Positions 1-8,808 of a DNA stretch of 64,000 bases are shown piece by piece. This stretch comes from Gynurincola endophyticus (GTDB lineage: Bacteria; Bacteroidota; Bacteroidia; Chitinophagales; Chitinophagaceae), in assembly GCF_003991195.1 (NCBI RefSeq), contig NZ_RCWL01000002.1, positions 310,001-374,000 on the forward strand, given 5' to 3'. The position numbers and the translations under genes were made by a program. The stretch's first letter is position 1; each line of letters opens with the position of its first letter. Under the pieces are notes generated by a model. It did not search any database. It saw only the letters and a program-made list of their open reading frames with translations, and was not told the DNA's origin.

Positions 1-1
1 G

Positions 2-586
2 ATGAAAAAACCTTTTGCTGATTTGTTTTATGCACAAAGCAAAATCAAAGCAGAAAAATATCTGCAAAGCCAATCAGATAAAATGAAAGTAATCATTTTG
101 AATCCTGGCTTTATGTTAGGTGCATATGACAGTAAACCAAGTTCGGGTAAAATCATTTTAATGGGATTGAACAAAAAGGTAGTGTTCTATCCGCCCGGTG
201 GAAAAAATTTTGTTCCTGTGAAAGATGTTGTATCTGCTATTCTTAACAGTTTTAAATATGGAATATCTGGCAAACGCTACCTTATTTGCGGAGAGAACAT
301 TTCTTATAAAGTTTTTTTTCAACAATTAAAGACTAATACCGGTCAGTCACAATCGTTGATACCACTTCCTAAAGTTATATTGTATACGTTGGGTTATACC
401 GGTAATTTATTAAGATTAATGGGTTTTAAAACAAATTTAAGCAGTGCAAATATGAAAGTACTCTGCACACAGAACTACTATAGCAGTAATCTATCACAAG
501 AAGAGCTAAAAATAAAATATACATCAGTCAACGAGGCCATCCAGGAAACTGTTGATTATTTCAATACTAAAAAGGGAAGACGATAA
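2..586 (+). CDS. NAD(P)-dependent epimerase/reductase of the extended SDR type, C-terminal part
   Basis: The reading frame is open to the left edge, so only the last 194 or so residues are visible and the Rossmann nucleotide-binding half lies outside the window. The fragment opens with a YxxxK catalytic pair (Tyr10, Lys14 in YAQSK), followed by the NPGFMLG loop typical of dihydroflavonol-reductase or sugar-epimerase-like SDRs. The remainder is the substrate-binding region with a FVPVKDV segment. The exact substrate cannot be told. The ATG at position 2 is almost certainly internal, because the catalytic Tyr would otherwise sit at residue 10. A hairpin covers the last codons and the stop. The family is clear; the specific enzyme is not. 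Confidence 0.8.
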   Translation: MKKPFADLFYAQSKIKAEKYLQSQSDKMKVIILNPGFMLGAYDSKPSSGKIILMGLNKKVVFYPPGGKNFVPVKDVVSAILNSFKYGISGKRYLICGENISYKVFFQQLKTNTGQSQSLIPLPKVILYTLGYTGNLLRLMGFKTNLSSANMKVLCTQNYYSSNLSQEELKIKYTSVNEAIQETVDYFNTKKGRR

Positions 587-599
587 ACGTCTTCCCTTT
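571..599 (+). terminator. Hairpin terminator overlapping the end of the SDR gene
   Basis: A perfect 12-bp stem (571-582 with 588-599) closes a 5-base loop that contains the TAA stop codon of the upstream gene. The downstream T-tract is weak (gttataaag), so this may act as a 3' end stabiliser as much as an intrinsic terminator. Confidence 0.6.
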
Positions 600-641
600 G
601 TTATAAAGTAAAAATATACCATTACAATAAATTAAAATGAA

Positions 642-1049
642 TTAATACATATCACGTCCACAATCAGGATTAAGGCATTTTTCTCCCGGTTTAACTATTT
701 TTCTGAATATGTAAGACGTTGCGTTACTATTTTTAATAATATACTCACTGTACAGGTGCAGATTCCATCCGTTTTTAGAAAAGAAGTTCAGCACTTCAGC
801 CTGTGAATGAAAAACCATCCGTTGATTTCCTTCATCTCTTAAACGTCTGTTAACTCTTCTGGCAATTTCATGACCGCAATCGATACTTACCGTAACACCT
901 CTTGAGATATCCCGTACGTAAGTAGTGACTTTGTAATGCCGGATATTTTGCAGGCTATCCGTTTTTGTTTCCGCATAAGTAAAAATCGTACAGAAAAGGG
1001 CTGATAAAAAAAGAATTACTTTTCTCATGGGGGACTTTTTTTGTTTCAT
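642..1049 (-). CDS. Small secreted protein of unknown function
   Basis: A 135-residue product that I do not recognise. It starts with a basic stretch and a hydrophobic core (roughly residues 9-25) ending in a TYA-like signal peptidase I site, so it is probably periplasmic or exported. The mature part is short and charged and holds three cysteines: one in SIDCGHE, and two in the last eleven residues (CLNPDCGRDMY), which could form a disulfide or bind metal. An internal Met at residue 8 (1028) gives a more ordinary signal peptide and may be the real start. It lies next to a convergent SDR gene and a co-directional DoxX-like gene about 65 bp upstream. Function unknown. Confidence 0.65.
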   Translation of the reverse strand: MKQKKSPMRKVILFLSALFCTIFTYAETKTDSLQNIRHYKVTTYVRDISRGVTVSIDCGHEIARRVNRRLRDEGNQRMVFHSQAEVLNFFSKNGWNLHLYSEYIIKNSNATSYIFRKIVKPGEKCLNPDCGRDMY

Positions 1050-1115
1050 CTTTAAGATAAGAATAAATATTCCCCCAATGAAAAACGAACTTCAATTATA
1101 TTATTTCTTTAACAT

Positions 1116-1487
1116 TTATTGATAAGCATTACTTATCTTATGATAGTAGTAATAAGTACCTAATACAAATATTAATGCAATGAGTGGAACCCAGATCATA
1201 TGTATATCTCCTGTTGCCATTACCAAACAGTAACCTGCTCCAACTACATCAATACATAATCCTGCAAATGCCCATTCTTTCAATCGCTTAAAACCGGGTA
1301 ACCAGATTACAATTAATGCCAGTATCCTTGCTATACCAATGAACGGCATCAGGTACATCGGAAATCCTAATAATTGATATACACCTTTGGAATTTTCGTT
1401 GCCTGTTAATTCCATTACAGAAGCATTTAGAAAAAAGAGTGTAATCAGAATCTTTAATGTCCAAAAAACGATTTTCTGCAATTTCAT
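1116..1487 (-). CDS. DoxX-like small integral membrane protein
   Basis: A 123-residue protein with about four predicted membrane helices (near 7-24, 44-62, 70-88 and 94-114), with the layout of DoxX-like (DoxX_2) proteins. The sequence between helices 1 and 2 (MELTGNENSKGVYQLLGFP) resembles the KL..... LG.P pattern of this family. The role of these proteins is poorly defined; they are often near redox or stress genes. It reads in the same direction as the small secreted gene downstream and could share a transcript with it, but the 66-bp gap has no clear signal either way. Confidence 0.7.
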   Translation of the reverse strand: MKLQKIVFWTLKILITLFFLNASVMELTGNENSKGVYQLLGFPMYLMPFIGIARILALIVIWLPGFKRLKEWAFAGLCIDVVGAGYCLVMATGDIHMIWVPLIALIFVLGTYYYYHKISNAYQ

Positions 1488-1794
1488 AATGAAAGAAGAT
1501 AAGATGATGAAAATAGTTGATGAATAGTAAGTTAAAATTTTTATCGCTTTTATTCAACTTTATATCATAAATCAAATCGCTCATAGCGTGTACAGAAATG
1601 GTAGCTTCAAAAACCAGTCCGCTCATCCCTACACAATCAACAGTTATAGATGACAAACGGTTATATGTGAAGTATCGCTGGTAAACCAGCCTTTTTATAA
1701 GGTAATTCATTTAAAATACGGATCAATGTGAAATATGTTTTTAAGCTCTTTCATTAAAAAAGCTTAAATTAACAGTGTCTAAACTCGAATAAAC
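1488..1794. other. Divergent intergenic region, no gene
   Basis: About 307 bp between the divergent DoxX-like and M61 genes. It is AT-rich and should hold both promoters. No exact TAnnTTTG is present; the closest match for the plus strand is TATGTTTT near 1735-1742. An imperfect inverted repeat (aagct...agctt) lies at about 1742-1767. A minus-strand open frame crosses this region but overlaps DoxX in another frame and does not look like a protein. Confidence 0.6.
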
Positions 1795-3336
1795 ATGCAT
1801 CATTTGTCCAAAACTAACTACAGGTATTGCTTACTTGCAGTACTCCTTTTTTCTGCTTTTTCTGTTCATGCACAAAAGCCGGTTATAGATTTCACCATTA
1901 ATGTTCCCGACCCTTCCGATAAAAGTTTTGAAGTTCGGCTATCTACCGGAAACTGGCCATCCGATACTTTATTATTCAAAATGCCCGAGTGGATGCCAGG
2001 CTATTATCAACTTATGAACTATGCTGCAGATGTAGAAAATGTGAAAGCCACCTTTTTGAATAACAAACCCGTTACTATTGAAAAAGTGAACAGTAATACA
2101 TGGCGTGTAACAGGTGTTAAAAAGAAAGATTTCAGAATCGATTATAAACTGGTTACCAAAAGAAGTTTTGTTGCGGTAAACTTTGTAGACACTTCACGTG
2201 CATACATCGCACCAGCAAATACTTTTCTGTATGTAGACGGCGGGCTGGATGCAGCAGCTACCGTAACCATAGCACCCACTAAAAACTGGAGCAGAATAGC
2301 CACCGGTCTGACACCTGTAGCAAACGATAACCGTAAATTTAAAGCAGCAGACTTTGATGAACTATATGATTGTCCGATTCTAATTGGTAATCTGGAAGAG
2401 TTGCCGGCCTTTAAAGTAAAAGGAAAAAATCACCGGTTCATAGGTTATCAGTTAGGAGAATTTGACAAACAGGAATTCATGACCAGTCTGCAAAAAATGA
2501 TTGAAGCTGCAACCGACCTTTTTGGGGATATTCCTTATAATGAATATACTTTTATCGGTATCGGACCGGGAAGAGGTGGTATTGAGCACCTTAATAACAC
2601 CACTGTAAGTTTTAACGGCAACGGTTTAAAAACGCGTCAGGCGAAACAAACCGTTCTTAATTTCCTTGCACACGAGTATGTGCACCACTTCAACGTAAAA
2701 CGCATCAGGCCGGTTGAATTAGGTCCGTTCGATTATACCAAACCCAATCGTACCAATCAGCTTTGGATCAGTGAAGGCCTTACTGTATATTATGAGTACA
2801 TTGTTTTGAGAAAAGCCGGCTTGAAAGAAGAGCAGGAAGTACTCGGAGATTTTGAAAGAACAATCAGAACACATGAAAATAATCAGGGTAAACTACACCA
2901 GTCATTACAACAGGCTAGTTACAATACCTGGAAAGATGGTCCCTTCGGTGATATGAGAGAAGAAAAAGGAAAAACCATTTCGTATTATGATAAGGGGCCT
3001 TTACTAGGAATCATCTTAGATTTTGCCATCCGTCATCATTCTAAAAATGAAAAATCTTTAAATAATGTAATGCAATACCTGTATCAGCATTTTTACAAGA
3101 ACCTGAAAAGAGGTTTTACCGAAGCTGAGTTTCAGGAAGCCTGTGAAGCAGCAGCCGGTTATCCTTTATCTGATTTATTCGAATATGTATACACTACCAA
3201 AGAACTGGATTACAATAAATATTTCCAGTACGCTGGTTTACGTCTCGATGTTCAGGAGGGTAAATATAAAATACTGACTGTTGATAATCCTACCAGCCAG
3301 CAAACGGCTATTTACAATTCGTGGATGATGAAATAA
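1795..3336 (+). CDS. M61-family metallo-aminopeptidase (glycyl aminopeptidase-like), secreted
   Basis: A 513-residue exported zinc peptidase. A signal peptide covers about residues 1-26 (ending VHAQ). The N-terminal beta-rich M61 domain follows, then GRGGIEHLNN, the zinc-binding HEYVH (His293, Glu294, His297) and the downstream WISEG holding the likely third ligand Glu327. Family members cleave N-terminal Gly or Ala from peptides, so the role is probably peptide use in the periplasm or on the surface. Many M61 proteins carry a C-terminal PDZ domain; here the chain stops soon after the thermolysin-like domain and no PDZ is seen. A strong bidirectional terminator follows. Start chosen at the ATG giving a full signal peptide. 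Confidence 0.9.
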   Translation: MHHLSKTNYRYCLLAVLLFSAFSVHAQKPVIDFTINVPDPSDKSFEVRLSTGNWPSDTLLFKMPEWMPGYYQLMNYAADVENVKATFLNNKPVTIEKVNSNTWRVTGVKKKDFRIDYKLVTKRSFVAVNFVDTSRAYIAPANTFLYVDGGLDAAATVTIAPTKNWSRIATGLTPVANDNRKFKAADFDELYDCPILIGNLEELPAFKVKGKNHRFIGYQLGEFDKQEFMTSLQKMIEAATDLFGDIPYNEYTFIGIGPGRGGIEHLNNTTVSFNGNGLKTRQAKQTVLNFLAHEYVHHFNVKRIRPVELGPFDYTKPNRTNQLWISEGLTVYYEYIVLRKAGLKEEQEVLGDFERTIRTHENNQGKLHQSLQQASYNTWKDGPFGDMREEKGKTISYYDKGPLLGIILDFAIRHHSKNEKSLNNVMQYLYQHFYKNLKRGFTEAEFQEACEAAAGYPLSDLFEYVYTTKELDYNKYFQYAGLRLDVQEGKYKILTVDNPTSQQTAIYNSWMMK

Positions 3337-3360
3337 ACCTATATAGTATCTCTACAATAA

Positions 3361-3392
3361 AAAACATCTTCTCAATGAGAAGATGTTTTTTT
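3361..3392. terminator. Bidirectional terminator between convergent genes
   Basis: A perfect 13-bp stem (3361-3373 with 3377-3389) with a 3-base loop. It ends in a run of seven T on the plus strand, and an A-rich left flank gives a T-run on the minus strand. It serves both the M61 gene and the convergent small secreted gene. Confidence 0.9.
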
Positions 3393-3415
3393 GTAAGCTT
3401 CAGAAGTAAGAAAAA

Positions 3416-3817
3416 CTACGGTTCTATCCAATAGCTTTCGGGAATAACATCAGCACAAGGGCAAGTTGAGTCTTTCCAACTTTTCTTCATCCAGTTCACA
3501 TTCTCCTTAATATTTTTTTGAACATTTTTTGTATCACCGATTGATCTCATCCAGGCACTTAATGCACAATATGCCCATACTGCACTGTTAGCGGTATCAT
3601 CTGTCATCTTGTTATAATATTCATCCATTTTTTGATCAAAGTAAGACTTCCAGTCTGAAGATAATGTAGCCACTTTTAATTGGGCCAGTGGTTTGCTTAC
3701 AGCTACTGTTTGAAAAGCAACATCAGCGTTCTGTGCTTGTGTTACCTGTTGTGTTACGCATAAGAGAAACCCCAGTAGCGCAGGTTTCAGTAAATGGGAT
3801 TTTTGCATGTTAAACAT
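3416..3817 (-). CDS. Small secreted protein of unknown function
   Basis: A 133-residue protein, not recognised. It has an N-terminal signal peptide (hydrophobic core around residues 11-22, cleavage near TQAQN). The mature part is about 105 residues, likely helical, with repeated Trp residues (SDWKSYF, SAVWAYC, AWMRSIG, VNWMKKSW) and three cysteines, two of them in a CPC motif near the C-terminus (STCPCADVI). The cysteines suggest an oxidised periplasmic location. It shares the bidirectional terminator with the M61 gene. No functional prediction is justified. Confidence 0.65.
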   Translation of the reverse strand: MFNMQKSHLLKPALLGFLLCVTQQVTQAQNADVAFQTVAVSKPLAQLKVATLSSDWKSYFDQKMDEYYNKMTDDTANSAVWAYCALSAWMRSIGDTKNVQKNIKENVNWMKKSWKDSTCPCADVIPESYWIEP

Positions 3818-3921
3818 AGGATATATTTTGTGGTGTTCAACAAAGTAAAATATATTTTACTATATCTTGATCTGCATTAACACAATTCTACAGAAGAACT
3901 CTTATTATTAAATTATGAACA

Positions 3922-3947
3922 CAAAAAAACAGCGTTTTCACGCTGTT
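3922..3947 (-). terminator. Terminator of the amino-acid permease gene
   Basis: Stem aacagcg/cgctgtt with a 6-base loop, followed on the minus strand by a run of seven T, only a few bases after the permease stop codon. Confidence 0.85.
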
Positions 3948-3953
3948 CTTTTA

Positions 3954-5597
3954 TTAATCTTTTTTATTTAGAATAGTGTTTAACCTGCTTTTCTTAAAGC
4001 CATATAAGAAGTAAACTACTAAACCAACGATCATCCAAAGTGTAAAGAAAACCCAGTTGCTAACACCGATTTCCGTCATCAAAAACAAGCAACTTAGGAT
4101 ACCCAGAACCGGTATTAATGATAAATTTTTTCTGAAAGTGATAACTGACACCACCACTGATACGATTAAAAACAGATAGAAAGTGATAAAGTGTTTCCAT
4201 ACTTCATATCCCTGTTCAAACACAAAGTGTGATTTGATTTCTTCCCAGAAAATAATGTACAACACTAATAAAACACCCGGCACAATAAACCGGCCGTTGA
4301 TATATGGTAAACGGAAGCGTTTTCTTCCGTCATTTTTATTGTCTTTAGGTAATGTTAATACGCCTGCACAAACCAGGATAAATGCGAACAAGGTACCGAT
4401 TGATGTAAGGTCTGTAACGATTTCCAGGTTCAGGAACATAGCTGGTATACCCACCACAATACCTGTCAGAATAGTAGCAAAAGAAGGCGTTCCGAATTTA
4501 GGGTGAATTTTGCCAAATCTTTTAGGTAACAATCCGTCGCGGCTCATGCTCATCCAGATTCTTGGTTGCCCCATCTGGAATACGAGCAATACTCCTGCGG
4601 TAGCGATCACAGCACTCACAGAAATGATATAACTGATTCTGTTGAGCCCAACCTTACTAAATACCGCCGCTAAAGGATCTTCAACATTCAACTCGGTATA
4701 AGGAACCATTCCTGTTAATACCAGAGCGATGAGAATATAAAGAATCGTACAGATGATTAGTGAGTAAAGCATTCCTCTTGGCAGGTCGCGTTGAGGATTT
4801 TCACATTCTTCAGCAGTTGTTGAAATAGCGTCGAAACCAATGTAAGCAAAAAAGACGGCGCTAACGCCTTTTAACACACCGCTAAATTCATTCGGTAAAA
4901 AAGGAACCCAGTTAGAAGTATCTACATAAAAGAAGCCGACCAATATCACCATCAGAATAACGCCGAGCTTCAGATAAACCATCAGGTTCGTAGAAGCCTT
5001 GCTTTCTTTAATACCGACATATACGATCCAGGTAATGATAAATACAATCAGTAAGGCGGGTAAATTCATTATAACCGGAAAACCAGCAATTGAAGGTGCT
5101 GCGGCTCTGACCGCCTCTCCTGCACTATCGTAATTCGATTTCAGCCATTCGGGCAGATGAATACCTATGCCCTGTAGTAAATTACTGAAATAACCGCTCC
5201 AGCTGATAGCTACGGCAATGTTGCCGATCGCATATTCAAGGATGAGCGACCATCCGATAATCCATGCAATAAGTTCTCCGAACGAAACGTACGCATAGGT
5301 ATAAGCCGACCCCGATACCGGTACACGGCTGGCAAACTCAGCATAACACAGCGCACAGAATCCACAGGTAATACCTGTTAATATAAAAAGTAAGGTTACC
5401 CCCGGCCCTCCATCAAACGAGGCCTTACCAATGGTAGAGAAAATTCCTGCACCAATCACAGCAGCCACACCGATTGCGGTTAAATCTTTAACCTTTAAAA
5501 CCTTCTTTAAGCCACTCCCATGCCCGTCACCTAAACCTGCAGCAAAATCTTTTTGTATCGTTTCTAACGACTTTTTTCGAAACAAAGAATTTGACAT
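3954..5597 (-). CDS. APC-superfamily amino-acid permease
   Basis: A 547-residue inner-membrane transporter with 12 or more predicted helices. Helix 1 carries the IGAGIFSTIG motif of the amino acid-polyamine-organocation superfamily (around residue 47), and GFDAISTTAEE matches the helix-6 region of the cationic amino-acid transporter (CAT/YfnA) branch. It probably imports amino acids with protons; the substrate cannot be assigned. A long soluble N-terminus precedes helix 1. It is a single gene, followed by its own terminator and preceded by the end of the polyprenyl synthase gene 63 bp upstream. The family is secure. Confidence 0.92.
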   Translation of the reverse strand: MSNSLFRKKSLETIQKDFAAGLGDGHGSGLKKVLKVKDLTAIGVAAVIGAGIFSTIGKASFDGGPGVTLLFILTGITCGFCALCYAEFASRVPVSGSAYTYAYVSFGELIAWIIGWSLILEYAIGNIAVAISWSGYFSNLLQGIGIHLPEWLKSNYDSAGEAVRAAAPSIAGFPVIMNLPALLIVFIITWIVYVGIKESKASTNLMVYLKLGVILMVILVGFFYVDTSNWVPFLPNEFSGVLKGVSAVFFAYIGFDAISTTAEECENPQRDLPRGMLYSLIICTILYILIALVLTGMVPYTELNVEDPLAAVFSKVGLNRISYIISVSAVIATAGVLLVFQMGQPRIWMSMSRDGLLPKRFGKIHPKFGTPSFATILTGIVVGIPAMFLNLEIVTDLTSIGTLFAFILVCAGVLTLPKDNKNDGRKRFRLPYINGRFIVPGVLLVLYIIFWEEIKSHFVFEQGYEVWKHFITFYLFLIVSVVVSVITFRKNLSLIPVLGILSCLFLMTEIGVSNWVFFTLWMIVGLVVYFLYGFKKSRLNTILNKKD

Positions 5598-5621
5598 GTA
5601 CGATTATTAATTTTGGCTAAA

Positions 5622-5655
5622 ATAAAAAAAAGCTGGCATCTTTTGAATACCAGCC
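5622..5655 (-). terminator. Probable weak terminator of the polyprenyl synthase gene
   Basis: Imperfect stem gctgg...ccagc (5632-5636 with 5650-5654) with some additional pairs towards the loop, followed on the minus strand by a T-tract of about eight. It lies directly after the synthase stop codon. Confidence 0.6.
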
Positions 5656-5660
5656 TCTAA

Positions 5661-6632
5661 TTAATATTCTCTTTGTAGTAATAAATGTGCTAATTCTTTC
5701 AGTGGTTGCTTTCTCGTTCCCACTACAGCAACCGCATCCAGATGCAGTAATGCACTTTCAAAATATTGCTGTTTCAATTGATTAGCCCACTCTTTTACAC
5801 CACAGGTTTCATATATTTTCAATACCTGCTGTACTTTATCAACAGGATTGCTTTCGAGTAAACGGTTTAATTCTTCCGCCGCTTCTCCTTTACACACTTC
5901 CAGCGCCCTGATCAGTAAAAAAGTCTTTTTATTTTCCAGAATATCACCTCCAGCCTGCTTACCAACTTTTGAAGGGTCTCCAAAAGCATCGAGGTAGTCG
6001 TCCTGAATCTGAAAAGCAATTCCAAGGTCACGTCCGAACTGATATAAATGATTCTGATTACCTTCACTTGCACCACCGATGATCGCGCCCATTTTTAAGC
6101 TGGCAGCCACCAATACAGATGTTTTTAAGGTGATCATGTGAATATAATCTTCCAGCGCAACTTTCGACAGGTGCTGAAAATCGATATCCAGCTGCTGCCC
6201 TTCACATACCTCCGCAGCAGTTTTATTAAACAGGTGTAATAGCTGGGGCAGGTAACGAACCTGAACTTTACTTAAATAGTCATACGCTTTTACCAACATC
6301 ACATCTCCTGATAAAATCGCAGTACTTAAACCATACTTTTCATGTACCGTTGTTTTTCCACGTCTTAAAGGAGCATTGTCCATAATATCATCGTGTATCA
6401 ATGAAAAATTATGAAACAGTTCAATCGCATTTCCTACAGCATAAGCATCATCATGTAAGGTTTCAAACAACTCATTTCCCATTAAACACAAAACCGGTCG
6501 AATCCGTTTTCCGCCTAATGACAAAAAATAATTATTCGGTTCATACAAAGTGGCCGGTGTTTCAGGAAAGTGTGCCTGCTGAAACCGTGTCTGAAATAAT
6601 TTCAATAAGTCTTCAAATCGCTGCATAATCAT
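5661..6632 (-). CDS. Polyprenyl (farnesyl/geranylgeranyl-type) diphosphate synthase
   Basis: A 323-residue class I prenyl synthase that condenses isopentenyl diphosphate with allylic diphosphates to make isoprenoid precursors for quinones, carotenoids or undecaprenyl carriers. Both aspartate-rich motifs are intact: first DDIMD at 81-85, second DDYLD at 211-215, with the GGKRIRP motif at 40-46. A phenylalanine lies five residues before the first motif, the position that tends to limit chain length to C15-C20; this is inference from the family. ATG at 6632 and the ATG six bases further in are both usable. It is the last gene of a minus-strand run after rnr (31 bp apart). Confidence 0.9.
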   Translation of the reverse strand: MIMQRFEDLLKLFQTRFQQAHFPETPATLYEPNNYFLSLGGKRIRPVLCLMGNELFETLHDDAYAVGNAIELFHNFSLIHDDIMDNAPLRRGKTTVHEKYGLSTAILSGDVMLVKAYDYLSKVQVRYLPQLLHLFNKTAAEVCEGQQLDIDFQHLSKVALEDYIHMITLKTSVLVAASLKMGAIIGGASEGNQNHLYQFGRDLGIAFQIQDDYLDAFGDPSKVGKQAGGDILENKKTFLLIRALEVCKGEAAEELNRLLESNPVDKVQQVLKIYETCGVKEWANQLKQQYFESALLHLDAVAVVGTRKQPLKELAHLLLQREY

Positions 6633-6663
6633 CAGTTAATAGAGTCTATTCGGGTGCAAATTA

Positions 6664-8802
6664 CTATTTTGATTTCGGTTTCGGTTTCTTTCCCGGTTTA
6701 CCGGTGTCATACCTTCTCGACGCACCGTTTTTCTTTTGTTTTGGAACAAAATTATCTTCCTGTACAACAGCAGCTGCTTTCAATGACTGGTCAGCCTGTG
6801 TTTTAACCCACTGATAGTCTAATGTACGTTTCTGCAGGTTTCCACTGATGACTTTAATTCTTACTTTATCACCCATTCTGAATTTTCTGCCGGATCTTAA
6901 TCCTACCAGACAATAATCTGATTCGATATGCCTGAAATCATCATAATCGCTCAGGTCAATCACGCTTACCAAACCTTCACATTTATGTTCAATAGTTTCT
7001 ACCCAAAATCCGAACGGTGCTACGCCACTGATAATACCATCAAATTCATGACCGATAAAGTCGCGCATAAACTCTACCTGTTTGTATTTATTCGATGCTC
7101 TTTCTGCCTCCATGGCAGCTCTTTCACGATCAGAGCTATGTTTACATTTCTCTTCCATTTTCTTATCAATCACCGGTGTATTATTAATAATATCTTCCAA
7201 CACGCGGTGTACCATCACATCCGGATACCTTCTGATCGGTGAAGTAAAATGGCAATAGAATTCGAAGCCCAATCCGTAGTGACCGATATTATCTGCGGTA
7301 TATACGGCTTTCGCCATTGTACGAATCCCCAATTGTTCCAGTACGAGTTTTTCAGGTTTTCCCTGCGCTTTTTGCAACATTTCGTTGAATGACTTTGCAA
7401 TGGCATTGGGCGTACTGGTATCAAAGTCGTACCCTAACCGTTTGGCAAATTTGATAAACGGAGATAACTTCATTTCATCCGGTTCATCATGCACACGATA
7501 CGGGAACGGTATTTCCGATTTGTTTACTTTTACTTTACTGACTGCCTCAGCAATATATTTATTAGCTAATAGCATGAATTCTTCTACCAATTGGTGTGAT
7601 TCTTTACTTTCTTTCACCATGATACCAATCGGTTTACCATTTTCATCGAGTTTGAAGCGTACTTCCTGTGAAGAGAAGTTGATAGCCCCTTTCTTAAAAC
7701 GCTTTTTACGGAAGTTCTGCGCAAACTTATTCAATAACTGTATTTCTTCTAAATACATTCCTTCACCGGTTTCTATGATCTCCTGTACTTCTTCATAGGT
7801 GAATCTATGGTTAGAGTGAATGATCGTTCTTCCATACCAGTGCTGTTCTACTTTTCCTTCGTCAGTCATCTGGAAGATAATAGAGAAGGCGAGTTTGTCT
7901 TCGCCGGGACGCAATGAACATAGTTCATTCGAAATTCTTTCCGGTAACATCGGAACCACCCTGTCTGGAAGATATACAGAAGTTGCTCTTTCATACGCTT
8001 CCTGATCTAAAGCAGTACCCGGACGAACATAATAACTTACGTCTGCAATGTGTACACCGATTTCCCACCGACCGTTCTTTAATCTGCGGATAGAGATTGC
8101 GTCGTCAAAATCTTTTGCGTCTACCGGATCGATGGTGATGGTAAAAATATCTCTGAATTCTTTTCTGAGTTGAATTTCTGATTCAGGAATTTTATCAGCA
8201 ATAGCAGCTGTTTCAGCCAATACTTCATCAGGAAATCTGAGATGAAACCCGTTCTCTATAATAATTTCCTGCATTGCGATATCATTCTCAGCGGTTTGGT
8301 CTAACAACGATACCACTTTACCAAAAGGTTTTTTACCGGCATCCCATTGAGTGATGGAAACGATCACACGGTCGCCATGATCGGCACCGTTCAAATGATC
8401 AAAAGGAATAATCACATCCGGCATCGGACGTTCTGTATCTGCCGAAAAAGTAGCCTGGCTGTCGGATAAAAATAGCTTTCCAACAAACTGACTTTGTTTC
8501 CGGTGCAGTACCTGTATCACCCTGCCCTGCATTTTCTGCGATTGCGGTGATACGGAAGTTACTTTTACTTTTACGGTATCTCCATGAAGTGCTCCGTTGA
8601 AATCTCCCGGACGCACCAATACATCTTTATCCTTTCCTTCCACAATTACGTAGCCTACCCCCGAACGGGTAATATCTAACGACCCCGCATAAACGGATTT
8701 ATCCTCCGCATTTTGCTGTTTCAACCTTTGCTTGGCTTTAGGTTTGGTTTTAGGTTTTGATTTAGATTTTGGCTTTGTTTTATTATTAATTTTTTTTGCC
8801 AT
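6664..8802 (-). CDS. rnr: Ribonuclease R
   Basis: A 712-residue 3'-to-5' exoribonuclease that degrades structured RNA and takes part in rRNA and tmRNA quality control. The order is a very basic Lys-rich N-terminal tail (1-30), OB/cold-shock-type domains (about 38-165), the catalytic RNB domain with DPVDAKDFDDA at 225-235 holding the metal-binding aspartates, and an S1 RNA-binding domain (about 590-670). A second basic Lys/Arg-rich tail closes the protein. The length is normal for the family. The gene begins 6 bp after the lpxK stop would be reached in transcription order, so lpxK and rnr are probably co-transcribed. Confidence 0.95.
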   Translation of the reverse strand: MAKKINNKTKPKSKSKPKTKPKAKQRLKQQNAEDKSVYAGSLDITRSGVGYVIVEGKDKDVLVRPGDFNGALHGDTVKVKVTSVSPQSQKMQGRVIQVLHRKQSQFVGKLFLSDSQATFSADTERPMPDVIIPFDHLNGADHGDRVIVSITQWDAGKKPFGKVVSLLDQTAENDIAMQEIIIENGFHLRFPDEVLAETAAIADKIPESEIQLRKEFRDIFTITIDPVDAKDFDDAISIRRLKNGRWEIGVHIADVSYYVRPGTALDQEAYERATSVYLPDRVVPMLPERISNELCSLRPGEDKLAFSIIFQMTDEGKVEQHWYGRTIIHSNHRFTYEEVQEIIETGEGMYLEEIQLLNKFAQNFRKKRFKKGAINFSSQEVRFKLDENGKPIGIMVKESKESHQLVEEFMLLANKYIAEAVSKVKVNKSEIPFPYRVHDEPDEMKLSPFIKFAKRLGYDFDTSTPNAIAKSFNEMLQKAQGKPEKLVLEQLGIRTMAKAVYTADNIGHYGLGFEFYCHFTSPIRRYPDVMVHRVLEDIINNTPVIDKKMEEKCKHSSDRERAAMEAERASNKYKQVEFMRDFIGHEFDGIISGVAPFGFWVETIEHKCEGLVSVIDLSDYDDFRHIESDYCLVGLRSGRKFRMGDKVRIKVISGNLQKRTLDYQWVKTQADQSLKAAAVVQEDNFVPKQKKNGASRRYDTGKPGKKPKPKSK

Positions 8803-8808
8803 ATTTAA

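Noticed and set aside
1288-1710. Minus-strand open frame of 140 codons overlapping the DoxX-like gene
   Set aside because: It overlaps a recognisable gene in another frame, has no family resemblance and an atypical composition.
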